A stretch of DNA of 64,000 nucleotides from Bradyrhizobium agreste (GTDB taxonomy: Bacteria > Pseudomonadota > Alphaproteobacteria > Rhizobiales > Xanthobacteraceae). Of the stretch, positions 1 to 9,161 are shown in pieces. The notes below the pieces were generated by a model that had not been told where the DNA came from, did not search any database, and was given only the letters and a program-made list of their open reading frames with translations. The number at the start of each line of letters is the position of its first letter. Position 1 is the stretch's first letter. The stretch lies in the NCBI RefSeq assembly GCF_016031625.1, contig NZ_JACCHP010000012.1, positions 1-64,000 on the forward strand, read 5' to 3'. The translations under genes were made by a program, and so were the position numbers.

Positions 1-2
1 CC

Positions 3-3000
3 GGCATTGTGACCGTGACGATCACCGGGACCAACGACGCGGCAACGGTGAGCTCGGACTCGAAGTCCGTGACAGAGGGCAATGCCGCCGCCGTGCTCAA
101 CACCTCCGGCCAGCTGACGATTGTGGATCCCGATTCGGGCGAAGCCCATGTTGTGGCGCAAGGCAACGTCCAAGGGACCTACGGCGACTTCAGCATCGAT
201 GCCAGCGGGGCCTGGAGCTACACCGGCAACGGCGCCCATAATGAGCTGACCGCCGGGCAGCAGGTCCAGGACCAGTTCACGGTCACCAGCCAGGACGGCA
301 CCGCCACGGGCACCGTCACGGTCACCATCACCGGCACTAATGACGCGGCAACCGTGAGCTCGGACTCCAAGTCCGTCACCGAGGCCGACATCGCCACGGC
401 GCTGAACACTTCCGGCCAGCTGACCATCACCGATCCGGACACCGGCGAAGCCCATGTCGTGGCCCAGACGAACGTCCACGGCACCTATGGCGACTTCACG
501 ATCAATGCCGACGGCGCCTGGAGCTACACCGGCAACGGCGCCCACAATGAGCTCATCGCCGGCCAGCAGGTGCAGGACCAGTTCACGGTGACCAGCCAGG
601 ATGGCACTGCCTCCGGCACCGTGACGGTGACCATCACCGGCACCAACGACGCGGCAACCGTCGGCTCGGACTCGAAGTCCGTGACCGAGGGCGACACCGC
701 CGTTGCGCTCAACACCTCCGGACAGCTGACGATTGTGGATCCGGACACCGGCGAAGCCCACGTCGTCGCGCAGAGCAATATCCACGGCACCTATGGCGAC
801 TTCACGATCGATGCCAACGGCGCCTGGAGCTACACCGGCAACGGCGCCCACAACGAGCTCACCGCCGGGCAGCAGGTGCAGGACCAGTTCACGGTCACCA
901 GCCAGGACGGCACCGCCACCGGCACTGTCACCGTAACCATCACCGGCACCAATGACGCGGCAACCGTCAGCTCGGACTCGAAGTCCGTCACCGAGGGAAA
1001 CACCGCGGCGGCGCTCAACAGCAGCGGCCAGCTCAGTATCGTCGACCTCGACAACGGCGAAGCGCACCTCATCGCGCAGAGCAGCGTCCACGGCACCTAT
1101 GGCGACTTCACGATCGATGCCAACGGTGCCTGGAGCTACACCGGCAACGGCGCTCACAACGAGCTCACCGCCGGCCAGCAGGTCCAGGACCAGTTCACGG
1201 TCACCAGCCAGGACGGCACCGCCACCGGCATCGTGACGGTGACGATCACGGGCACCAATGATGCGCCGCTTGCCGTGAATGATACCAGTGCCAGTCCAGG
1301 TGCCACGGCCGCGACCGAGAAAGGCGGTACGGCCAACGGATCGGGCGGCAACAACGGCAGTGGCAATGTGCTGGCCAATGACACCGATGTCGACAGCGGC
1401 AGCCTCACGGTCATTGCGATCCGCACCGGCGGCACCGAGGGGGCTGGCACGGCCGGGACTTTGGGCGCCGGCCTGGTCGGCGCGCACGGCACGCTGACAC
1501 TCAATGCGAACGGCAGCTACACGTACGTGGTCAACGAGAACGACGCAACCGTGCAGGCGCTCAACGCCGGCCAGTCGACGACCGACATCTTCAACTACAC
1601 CGTCACCGACGGCGGCCAGACCGACACGGCGGTGCTAACCGTTACCATCAACGGCGCCAACGACGCGCCGGTCAACACAGTTCCGGGGCAGCAGACGGTG
1701 GGGAACGGTAGCGGCGGCGGCTCAACAGCAACTTTCACGCTGAGAGTCACTGATGTCGACAACGGCACCGAGACTGTTTCTCTGTCGCTGGGCAACGCTC
1801 AGCAACCGTCGACCGGCATTTTAACCCTCTCCACCACGTCAGGCCTCACATTCAGTTCCGGTGCCAACGGCACCAAGGCGATGACGTTCTCCGGCTCGAT
1901 CTCGGACATCAATGCGGCCTTGGCCAGCGTGACGTTTAGTGGCGGGTCAAACAACACCACGCGGACGTTGACCATGACAACGACCGACGGAGGAGGCCTC
2001 GCCGACACTGACACCGTCACGATCGTGAAAGGGAGCGGAAACACTGTCCTTGCGCCCGCCGGTATCGCTGGCGAGGCCATCAATCTGGCTCTGAGCGATC
2101 CTTCAGCTGATCCCAATAGTGTCATCACCGTCACGATCAGCGGGGTGCCGCTAGGCTGGCGTCTTAGTAACGCTACGAATAACGGCAATGGCACCTGGAC
2201 TGCCCAGACAAATGATGTGCAGTCGATGACAATCACATCACCGGTAGATTTTGCGGGTGCTATCGTGCTGAATGTCACCCAGACTTGGACGAATACCGAT
2301 GGCAGTACTGGGACTGCAACCCTCGCCGACAATGTCGAGGTCTATGCGCAGGGATCACCGATCTTTGCTGTGTCGGGCGACGACCATCTGACGGCTTCGA
2401 GCGGAAGCGACCTGCTGGTGTTCGCGCAGCCGATCGGTCACGACGTGGTCTATAACTTCGACGCGATGCATGACCAAATCGATCTGATCGATTACGCCAC
2501 CTTCACCTCGTTCGCCGACGTTCAGGCGCATACTCTGAGCGACGCCAACGGCAACGCTGTGATCACGTTGGGAGAAGGCCAATCGATCACTTTGCAAGGT
2601 CTCGATCCGACATCGCTCACATCGAGCAATTTCGTGTTCGATCAAACACCCGTTACGGAAAATTCCGGCAGCCTGGTGATAGGCGACGGCGCGTTGCTTC
2701 CGTTGAGCGGCACGATCGATAACACGGGTACAATTGAGTTGAACTCGACCGGAAATGGGACAAACCTCGAGCTGATCGAACACGGCATCACGCTCCAGGG
2801 TCATGGGCAGGTCGTGCTGTCCGACAGCGATCAGAACCTGATCACCGGAACGACCTCAGACGTCATGCTGACGAATGTGGACAACACGATCGTCGGCGCG
2901 GGCCACCTCGGGGACGGGACGATGGGGCTGGTCAACAAAGGCATGATTGTCGCCACCGGCATCAATGCGCTCGATATCGATACCGGGACGAACACCATCG

Positions 3001-3485
3001 TCAATTCCGGAACGCTTGAAGCGACTGGAAGCGGCGGGATGGTCGTCGCCAGCAACCTTGATAATTCTGGGCTGCTGTGGGCGCATGGAGCCAACATCAC
3101 CGTCAATGGCAGTGTCAGTGGCGGCGGCACCGCCTTGATGGACGGCGTAGCCACGCTCGAATTCGGAGCCGCTTCATCGACCAAGATAACGCTTGATGCC
3201 GGAGCCACCGGGACAATCGTGCTCCACGATTCCTTCGACTTTAGCGGGGTCGTGTCTGGATTTAACGGCGATGACCATCTCGATCTCCTCGATGTGGCGT
3301 TCGGGGTCGGCACGACCGCGAGTTATGTCGCAAATCAGGCCGGCACTGGAGGAACCCTGTCGGTGACTGACGGAGTCCACACCACCGACATCGCCCTGCT
3401 GGGCCAGTACGACGCTGCGGGCTTCCAGACGGAGGCAGACAAGAACACGGGAACGCTTATCAGCTATCACGACTATCTGGTCTGA
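3..3485 (+). CDS. VCBS-repeat large surface protein (partial, 5' end outside window)
   Basis: The reading frame is open through the left edge, so the N-terminus is missing. Visible order: four tandem VCBS-type repeats of 102 residues each (each starts at a GTNDAATV motif), a longer Asp/Gly/Asn-rich variant repeat ending in GANDAPV, a cadherin-like segment, a segment with DLIDY and GEGQSITLQGL resembling calcium-binding secreted proteins, and a C-terminal beta-helix-like tail ending SYHDYLV. There is no transmembrane segment. Proteins of this build are exported by type I secretion and act outside the cell in adhesion or biofilm formation; the specific ligand is unknown. A T1SS transporter pair is encoded at 30.9-34.5 kb. 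It converges on the fucose genes. Family is confident; role as adhesin is inference. Confidence 0.9.
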   Translation, partial: GIVTVTITGTNDAATVSSDSKSVTEGNAAAVLNTSGQLTIVDPDSGEAHVVAQGNVQGTYGDFSIDASGAWSYTGNGAHNELTAGQQVQDQFTVTSQDGTATGTVTVTITGTNDAATVSSDSKSVTEADIATALNTSGQLTITDPDTGEAHVVAQTNVHGTYGDFTINADGAWSYTGNGAHNELIAGQQVQDQFTVTSQDGTASGTVTVTITGTNDAATVGSDSKSVTEGDTAVALNTSGQLTIVDPDTGEAHVVAQSNIHGTYGDFTIDANGAWSYTGNGAHNELTAGQQVQDQFTVTSQDGTATGTVTVTITGTNDAATVSSDSKSVTEGNTAAALNSSGQLSIVDLDNGEAHLIAQSSVHGTYGDFTIDANGAWSYTGNGAHNELTAGQQVQDQFTVTSQDGTATGIVTVTITGTNDAPLAVNDTSASPGATAATEKGGTANGSGGNNGSGNVLANDTDVDSGSLTVIAIRTGGTEGAGTAGTLGAGLVGAHGTLTLNANGSYTYVVNENDATVQALNAGQSTTDIFNYTVTDGGQTDTAVLTVTINGANDAPVNTVPGQQTVGNGSGGGSTATFTLRVTDVDNGTETVSLSLGNAQQPSTGILTLSTTSGLTFSSGANGTKAMTFSGSISDINAALASVTFSGGSNNTTRTLTMTTTDGGGLADTDTVTIVKGSGNTVLAPAGIAGEAINLALSDPSADPNSVITVTISGVPLGWRLSNATNNGNGTWTAQTNDVQSMTITSPVDFAGAIVLNVTQTWTNTDGSTGTATLADNVEVYAQGSPIFAVSGDDHLTASSGSDLLVFAQPIGHDVVYNFDAMHDQIDLIDYATFTSFADVQAHTLSDANGNAVITLGEGQSITLQGLDPTSLTSSNFVFDQTPVTENSGSLVIGDGALLPLSGTIDNTGTIELNSTGNGTNLELIEHGITLQGHGQVVLSDSDQNLITGTTSDVMLTNVDNTIVGAGHLGDGTMGLVNKGMIVATGINALDIDTGTNTIVNSGTLEATGSGGMVVASNLDNSGLLWAHGANITVNGSVSGGGTALMDGVATLEFGAASSTKITLDAGATGTIVLHDSFDFSGVVSGFNGDDHLDLLDVAFGVGTTASYVANQAGTGGTLSVTDGVHTTDIALLGQYDAAGFQTEADKNTGTLISYHDYLV
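27..1250 (+). repeat. Four tandem 306-bp repeats encoding VCBS domains
   Basis: Units at about 27-332, 333-638, 639-944 and 945-1250 each encode 102 residues beginning GTNDAATV and containing the conserved block GAWSYTGNGAHNEL. Conservation is visible at DNA level, not only protein level; units 2-4 share long identical stretches around GTYGDFTI. The fourth unit is the most diverged (VDLDNGEAHL). Such near-identity points to recent duplication or gene conversion. More units may lie left of the window. Confidence 0.95.
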
Positions 3486-3834
3486 CGTTGCTGCGAGGAG
3501 ATAGGCCGGTGCGAATGTTGCGGTCCGGTGGGCACCGACTGCGCTGAAAGATTGCATCGCGATCCCGAGCGCGAGCTCTCGACGGCTCGTGCTCAAGGAT
3601 AGTTAAGTCGATCGCGCGGGCCCGATGCGGGCGAAAGCAACACCGCTCTGTGGTGACGAGCGCGCTGTACCCAAGGCTTAAGGATCGGAAACCTTGGGCC
3701 TAGCTGCTCCCTCTCGTCGAGACCGCGTCGACAACGACATTGCAACCGAATTGAAACGCGCAAAGAACGAGGCAGAGTTCACACGTGTTAAAGTAGTCAA
3801 CAGACCAGCCGTAGGTCGCCCGCATCATCCAAGG
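3486..3834. other. Intergenic region between convergent genes
   Basis: No credible gene. It separates the 3' ends of the VCBS protein and fcl, so it should hold termination signals rather than promoters. A 7-bp inverted repeat (CCCAAGG at 3670-3676, CCTTGGG at 3692-3698) with a 15-base loop is present but has no T-run, so it is only a weak terminator candidate. Confidence 0.4.
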
Positions 3835-4776
3835 TCATACACCTCTTGTGTAGTCCTCGTATGTGCGCCTCAAGCCGTCTCGAAGCGATGTCGTCGCGCG
3901 CCAGCCGAGCCTTGCGAGTCGGTTGACATCAAGCACCTTTCGCGGCGTCCCATCCGGACGCGAGGTATCGAAGGTGATCTCGCCGCGATAGCCGATGACC
4001 TCGGCCACGACACGCGCGAATTCGGCAATGGTGATATCTTCGCCGTTGCCGATATTGATCAGCTCAGCACCGGTATAAGTCTTCATCAGGTGCACACAGG
4101 CATCCGCCATATCGTCAACATAGAGGAACTCGCGCCTTGGCGTGCCTGTGCCCCAGACCACGACACTCTTCGCGCCGGCGATCTTGGCCTCGTGGAAGCG
4201 GCGGATCAGGGCGGCGACGACGTGGCTGTATTCCAGATGATAATTATCTCCCGGACCATAGAGATTGGTCGGCATCACGCTGATGAAGTCGCTCCCATAC
4301 TGGGCGCGATAGGCCTCCACCATCTTGATGCCGGCGATCTTGGCGATGGCATAGGGCTCGTTGGTCGGCTCCAGTGGGCCGGTTAGCATCGAGTCCTCGC
4401 GCAGCGGCTGTGGCGCCAACTTTGGATAGATGCAGGACGAACCCAAGAACATCAGCTTCGCGGCGCCGTTTTGGTGCGCGGCTTGGATCACATTGATCGC
4501 AATCGCGATGTTGTCGTAGATGAATTCCGCCCGCAGCGTGTTGTTGGCAACGATGCCGCCGACCTTGGCCGCGGCGAGGAACACCACTTGAGGTCGCGCT
4601 TTGGCAAACCAGGAAAATACCGCGGCCTGATCACGCAGGTCGAGTTCGCTTCGCGTTGTCGTCACGAGCCGCACGTCCTCCCGCGCAAGCCGGCGCACGA
4701 GCGCGGCGCCGACCATGCCGCGATGGCCGGCGACGTAGACGCTCTTACCCTTCAGCTCAAAGGGAACTTTTGCCAT
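3835..4776 (-). CDS. fcl: GDP-L-fucose synthase
   Basis: Converts GDP-4-keto-6-deoxy-D-mannose to GDP-L-fucose (epimerase and NADPH-dependent reductase) in the cytoplasm, supplying fucose for surface polysaccharide. 313 residues, the usual length. The N-terminal NADP-binding motif GHRGMVGAALV, the GSSCIYP segment carrying the catalytic Ser, and the YAIAKIAGIK motif (YxxxK catalytic pair) are all intact, followed by the GDNYHLEYSHV region typical of the family. A longer frame extends upstream, but the start MAKVPFEL at 4776 is chosen because the protein before it is not family-like. It overlaps the end of gmd by 20 bases, so the two are translationally coupled. Confidence 0.95.
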   Translation of the reverse strand: MAKVPFELKGKSVYVAGHRGMVGAALVRRLAREDVRLVTTTRSELDLRDQAAVFSWFAKARPQVVFLAAAKVGGIVANNTLRAEFIYDNIAIAINVIQAAHQNGAAKLMFLGSSCIYPKLAPQPLREDSMLTGPLEPTNEPYAIAKIAGIKMVEAYRAQYGSDFISVMPTNLYGPGDNYHLEYSHVVAALIRRFHEAKIAGAKSVVVWGTGTPRREFLYVDDMADACVHLMKTYTGAELINIGNGEDITIAEFARVVAEVIGYRGEITFDTSRPDGTPRKVLDVNRLARLGWRATTSLRDGLRRTYEDYTRGV

Positions 4777-5827
4777 TGCCGACGTCCCGTTTGGCCTCGG
4801 CGAGGTCGCTCGCCACCATCTCCCGAACGAGCTGCGCGAACGTTCGCTTCGGCGTCCAGCCGAGCGTGTTGCGTGCCTTCGTGGCATCGCCGACCAACAG
4901 ATCGACCTCGGTCGGACGGAAATAGGTCGGATCGATTTGGATGACGGTCTTTCCGCTTTTGCGATCGACGCCGGTCTCCTCGACGCCCTTGCCGCGCCAT
5001 TCGATCTGGCGGCCGACCTCGGCAAAGGCAACCTCGACCAGTTCGCGCACCGAACGCGTCTCGCCGGTGGCCAGCACGAAGTCGTCGGGCTTGTCAGCCT
5101 GCAGGATTCTGTGCATGCCCTCCACGTAATCCTTGGCATGGCCCCAGTCGCGTTTGGCATCGAGATTGCCGAGATAGAGCATATCCTCCAGTCCGACCTC
5201 GATGCGGGCTACGCCTCGGGTGATCTTGCGGGTCACGAACGTCTCGCCACGGATCGGGCTCTCGTGGTTGAATAGAATTCCATTGCTCGCGAACATGCCG
5301 TAGGCCTCACGGTAATTCACCGTGATCCAGTAGCCATAGAGCTTTGCCACGCCATAGGGCGAGCGCGGATAGAAAGGCGTCGTCTCCCTCTGCGGGACTT
5401 CCTGCACCAGGCCGTACAGCTCGGAGGTGGAGGCCTGATAGAACCGTGTCTCCTTCTCCATGCCGAGAATGCGGATCGCCTCCAACAGCCGCAGCACGCC
5501 GATCGCGTCGGCATTCGCCGTGTATTCCGGGCTTTCGAAGCTGACGCCGACATGGCTTTGCGCGGCGAGGTTGTAGATTTCGGTCGGCCTGATCTGCTGC
5601 ATCAGGCGGATCAGATTGGTCGAGTCGGTCATGTCGCCGTAGTGCATCAGGAACGGCACGTTGCCGACATGCGGGTCCTGGTAGAGGTGATCGATCCGTG
5701 CGGTGTTGAATGAGGACGAGCGCCGCTTGATTCCGTGCACGACATAGCCGAGCGACAGCAGATATTCGGCGAGATAGGCGCCGTCCTGGCCGGTGACGCC
5801 GGTGATCAAGGCAATCCGATTTCTCAT
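4757..5827 (-). CDS. gmd: GDP-mannose 4,6-dehydratase
   Basis: Catalyses GDP-D-mannose to GDP-4-keto-6-deoxy-D-mannose, the first step to GDP-L-fucose. 356 residues from the start MRNRIALITG, which puts the cofactor motif GVTGQDGAYL at its normal N-terminal place; a longer in-frame extension to 5878 is not family-like. The catalytic STSELYG segment and YGVAKLYGYW (YxxxK) are present, as is the GETFVTRKITRG substrate-loop motif diagnostic of Gmd. First gene of a two-gene operon with fcl, overlapping it by 20 bases. The product intermediate could also feed GDP-rhamnose or perosamine, but fcl next door argues for fucose. Confidence 0.96.
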   Translation of the reverse strand: MRNRIALITGVTGQDGAYLAEYLLSLGYVVHGIKRRSSSFNTARIDHLYQDPHVGNVPFLMHYGDMTDSTNLIRLMQQIRPTEIYNLAAQSHVGVSFESPEYTANADAIGVLRLLEAIRILGMEKETRFYQASTSELYGLVQEVPQRETTPFYPRSPYGVAKLYGYWITVNYREAYGMFASNGILFNHESPIRGETFVTRKITRGVARIEVGLEDMLYLGNLDAKRDWGHAKDYVEGMHRILQADKPDDFVLATGETRSVRELVEVAFAEVGRQIEWRGKGVEETGVDRKSGKTVIQIDPTYFRPTEVDLLVGDATKARNTLGWTPKRTFAQLVREMVASDLAEAKRDVGNGKSSL

Positions 5828-6193
5828 CCCAAGCCTTGCTCCTAGACAAACACGTCGGGCGGACAGGCTGAGCCCCATTTCCTTACGTGAACAACAGCGA
5901 AATCCGCTTCTTCTTGGCTATATCGGCTGCCCAGGTCAACCCTCAACATCGGGGCTGAACCCTCCGGAGAGTCGCCACTCGGACGATCAACCGCGACCGC
6001 ACCCTGATTTCTGCGCGCTACCGAGCTAGCGTCCGAAATAACCGCAACATCCACTGCGTTCGCTATTGTCTCACGTGGATTGTGTCTGGCCCCAGGAATT
6101 CGGAATTAGCGCGCAGGCCAAGCTGGCGCGCCGCAGTCTGTTCGCGACCCTGCCTGGCGTCAGCCATGGTAGGCCGACGCCGAAAACAACGGC
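5828..6193. other. Intergenic region upstream of gmd-fcl
   Basis: No gene recognised in 366 bases. It lies upstream of the gmd-fcl operon and downstream of the FkbM methyltransferase gene (both on the minus strand), so it should contain the gmd promoter. Short open frames on both strands show no recognisable motif or start signal. Confidence 0.4.
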
Positions 6194-6889
6194 CTAACGG
6201 GTCGTCTCTCGGACAGCTGACAGCCATCGATTATGCGCAATCACCCGCCCGTCCGGCACAATTCGTCGCCACCAAGCATTTTTGATGATGGAGGTCCTGT
6301 AGTTGCGCTCGAGCAGCCACGCCATGCATGCGGCTTCCAACTGATACGAGTGGGTCTCGATTAAGAGGGCAACATCTGCCTGGTCGAGAAGATTTGCTGC
6401 GCTCTCGAGAACCTCCATCTCGGCACCATCGACATCGATTTTGATGAAGCCCCGCCCTTGCAGGGGGCGAACCAGGTCTGCCAGAGGAACCATTCCTTCG
6501 CCCCTGCCGACAGGGCTGTTAATGATTTCGCAGGAATCCTTTGAAAATCCGTTGAGCTGCAGGTGGCGTCGCAGCGCATCCGCCTCCGCCGGATCCGGCT
6601 CGGCTGCAATCGCCTTGATCGAATTGGCCTGGCGCAGGAAGTATAGCGTCATTTCTCCGCTACCTGCTCCAATATCGAGCAACCATTGAACATTGGCCCC
6701 CGCAGCTTGCACGAAAGCGTAGGTCTCCCTCTCCCAAAGTCCGAGCATCATCTGGGTCTGCGAATGCAGGTTGAGATCGAGCACGATATCCTTGTACAGA
6801 CCGGATCTAACCCGTCGCGGGCGCCGGCCTTCGGGGACCATCAAGTTCTTGGTAAGCGAAAGCAGACGAGGCGGAATCAAATTAACCAT
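6194..6889 (-). CDS. FkbM-family SAM-dependent methyltransferase
   Basis: 231 residues. The SAM-binding motif I LLDIGAGSGEMTLYF lies near residue 70, and the FkbM hallmark FIKIDVDGAEMEVLE near residue 150. FkbM-type enzymes in polysaccharide clusters usually O-methylate sugar hydroxyls; here the acceptor is unknown. No signal peptide or membrane segment, so it acts in the cytoplasm on a nucleotide or lipid-linked sugar. It is transcribed away from the flippase gene at 7035, with about 145 bases between them that must hold both promoters. Family is clear, substrate is not. Confidence 0.88.
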   Translation of the reverse strand: MVNLIPPRLLSLTKNLMVPEGRRPRRVRSGLYKDIVLDLNLHSQTQMMLGLWERETYAFVQAAGANVQWLLDIGAGSGEMTLYFLRQANSIKAIAAEPDPAEADALRRHLQLNGFSKDSCEIINSPVGRGEGMVPLADLVRPLQGRGFIKIDVDGAEMEVLESAANLLDQADVALLIETHSYQLEAACMAWLLERNYRTSIIKNAWWRRIVPDGRVIAHNRWLSAVRETTR

Positions 6890-7034
6890 CGAGGTAAGAT
6901 TTCCCGTTCACCACTGCGATCCGTTAGAGACATGCTACGAGCAACAATGTGGCCACCCTATCAGACTCTCGTGTCGGTTTGTTTGAGTTTGCGAATTTGT
7001 ATTAACGCCGTAACCGGTTGCGGGGACAACTGCA

Positions 7035-8357
7035 GTGACAACCGTCGCCCTTAACTTCGCCGCTGTTCGGCGACGGATTCGCAGCGCATTCGCTGCCTAT
7101 TTGTTCGCGCGAACCATCCGGGTAGCCGAACAAATCATTCTCGTCCCTTTGTTTCTGTCCAGCTGGGGCGCCCAATTGTATGGCGAATGGCTTGCCGTCG
7201 CGGCTCTGGCGGGCTTTGCAGCCATAGCGAATCTGGGAGTTGGGCAAGCAGCCGCGGCCGAAGTCGTCCTGCAATCGACGAGGAACGAACTTGGCAAGGC
7301 ATCGCGCGTCGTCGTTACATCGCTCGTCACTATTGTGGCGAGTATCACAGTTGGCCTTGTCGGCCTGGGACTGATCCTTGCCGTTGCCGATTTGCGAGCT
7401 CTCGTCGGGATAGGGCTCGATGATATGCCTACGCCGGCGCTTTTAGTCGTTATGCTCGCAGCTGCCACCCTCATCACGTTTCTGAGCGAGCCCCTCGCTG
7501 GCACGCTTTCGGCAGCGCATGGCGCCGCCGTGCCGAATGCAATTGCTGCAATCTCCAAGACCATCGAGCTCGTCTGCATTGCCATCGCGCTTCGTGCTGG
7601 AGCTGGTCCTCTCGCCATCGCCGGAACCATGCTCGCTGGAGCTGCGCTTAATGTCACCTTTCACGTGGCTTGGACCCTTCGTCGAGTGACATGGTTTTCA
7701 TTTTCGGTAGCGAATTTTGACCTTGAGTTTCTGATCCGCACCTGGCGGTCGGCGGCGGGTTTTTTCCTTATCTTCGTCTGCATCAATATTCTGGGCGTCT
7801 ATCTGCCGCGCCTATTGGTGTCACACAGTCTCGGCCCGGTGGCGCTGGCGACCTTTAGCGTTCTGGCCACTTATACAAAGACGGCACGGAATCTCGCCAC
7901 CATGACCTCGCAAGCCACTCAAGTAGAAATCGGTCGATTATGGGCAAGCGGCGAAACCAAAAACGTTCGTCGCCTGATTCGGAGAATGCTCCGCAATGCG
8001 ACTCTCCTCGCTGCAGTGTTGCTGTTGGCAGAATTGGTTCTAGCACCCACAATTGTCCCGCGGTGGACCGGAGGACATATCCCGCTGGATTGGGCGCTCA
8101 TGATCGCACTTGCGCTCGTCGCGCTACTGGGGTGCTATGTCGACGGCGTCCTGCTTGCGGCGAGCGCTCTCAACCAAGTCGGGCTGATCGCGTTTGGCTA
8201 CGCACTAGGACTTCTCATTGGCATCGTAGGCGCCGCAATCCTGCTGCCATGGACCGGGCATCTAGCGATAATTGGGATCGGTCTCCTTCTGCCCGAAATC
8301 GGCGGCGCGTTCTCTGGTAGTCGGACACTTGGTCGGATGGCGCGCCAGTCGAAGTGA
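7035..8357 (+). CDS. Wzx-like polysaccharide flippase (polytopic membrane protein)
   Basis: 440 residues, starting at GTG (7035). The sequence is a chain of about twelve hydrophobic segments, beginning with the Arg-rich cytoplasmic start and the FARTIRVAEQIILVPLFLSSWG segment typical of Wzx/MATE-like polysaccharide flippases. Members translocate undecaprenyl-pyrophosphate-linked repeat units across the inner membrane. It is the only flippase-like protein seen in the window, so it is the best partner for the Wzy-like polymerase at 14163. It converges with the acetyltransferase gene at 8379, with 21 bases between stops. Wzx proteins share little sequence, so the call rests on topology, length and context. 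Confidence 0.8.
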   Translation: MTTVALNFAAVRRRIRSAFAAYLFARTIRVAEQIILVPLFLSSWGAQLYGEWLAVAALAGFAAIANLGVGQAAAAEVVLQSTRNELGKASRVVVTSLVTIVASITVGLVGLGLILAVADLRALVGIGLDDMPTPALLVVMLAAATLITFLSEPLAGTLSAAHGAAVPNAIAAISKTIELVCIAIALRAGAGPLAIAGTMLAGAALNVTFHVAWTLRRVTWFSFSVANFDLEFLIRTWRSAAGFFLIFVCINILGVYLPRLLVSHSLGPVALATFSVLATYTKTARNLATMTSQATQVEIGRLWASGETKNVRRLIRRMLRNATLLAAVLLLAELVLAPTIVPRWTGGHIPLDWALMIALALVALLGCYVDGVLLAASALNQVGLIAFGYALGLLIGIVGAAILLPWTGHLAIIGIGLLLPEIGGAFSGSRTLGRMARQSK

Positions 8358-8378
8358 GCGGTCGATGTGTGCTGCGAT

Positions 8379-8978
8379 CTACATGGGCCGCGAGCCAATC
8401 ACAGCGGCGGGATGACCACCCACGATAGTTCCGGCGGAAACGTCCCGCATCACGACGGCGCGGGCCTGGACTACGGCGCCGCGACCGATCCTGACCCCGG
8501 GAGCGATGAAGCATTGTGCCGCGACCCAGGCTTCGGGCTCAATGACAATGGGACGGACGAAGATTGGAAAATCTGGCGCCCGGTGATCGTGAGATCCGGT
8601 GCACAGATAAGTCCCTTGAGAGACGACGACGTCATGGCCGATATCGATTTCGCCAAGACTATAGAGATGCACGTCGTCTCCGATCCAAGAATTCGCTCCA
8701 ATCGACACTTTCCAAGGATAGACTATGCGTACCGATGGTCGGATCAGTACGCCTGGACCAATCTTGGCGCCAAAAAGCCGCAGAACAAATCTTCGCCAAG
8801 CAAACAAGATCTGCGGGGTGGGCCGGACCAGGAGCGCCTCAACAATCCACCACAATTGCACAAACAGGGCCGACCGGCCGCGGAGCCCCTTGGGATTTGC
8901 ATACCTTGAGAGATCTTGAACGCGAACGCCATCGGCATCTGGCATGTTGAGAACACTCTCCTGCTGGTAACCACCCAT
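8379..8978 (-). CDS. WcaF-like hexapeptide-repeat acetyltransferase
   Basis: 199 residues with left-handed beta-helix hexapeptide repeats (VSIGANSWIGDDVHLYSLG, EIDIGHDVVVSQGTYLC) and the catalytic-site stretch GSHDHRAPDF, as in colanic acid acetyltransferase WcaF. It transfers acetyl from acetyl-CoA to a sugar hydroxyl of the polysaccharide. A second ATG at 8945 (MPDADGVRVQDLS) lies 11 codons in, has AGGAG about a dozen bases upstream and matches where WcaF proteins normally begin, so the true start may be there. It is divergent from the WcaI-like glycosyltransferase at 9162, another colanic-acid-type gene. Confidence 0.87.
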   Translation of the reverse strand: MGGYQQESVLNMPDADGVRVQDLSRYANPKGLRGRSALFVQLWWIVEALLVRPTPQILFAWRRFVLRLFGAKIGPGVLIRPSVRIVYPWKVSIGANSWIGDDVHLYSLGEIDIGHDVVVSQGTYLCTGSHDHRAPDFPIFVRPIVIEPEAWVAAQCFIAPGVRIGRGAVVQARAVVMRDVSAGTIVGGHPAAVIGSRPM

Positions 8979-9161
8979 GGAAATCGCTCGGAATGCCCTA
9001 AAATTGGTATTTCGTTAACGGGATATACCATCTAAAGATGAGCCTACGCTGACCCTTTGGTCGCTCGGGTACTGGGGGCCATCATCCAATATTCTGGTCC
9101 GCACAGCCTAAGGCTGAGGGGGTGTCTCTGCAGGTGGCGCTGCCAAACTTGACTTTTTTTC

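Noticed and set aside
27..1250. CRISPR-like regular repeat array
   Set aside because: Period is 306 bases with no spacers; the repeats are coding VCBS domains.
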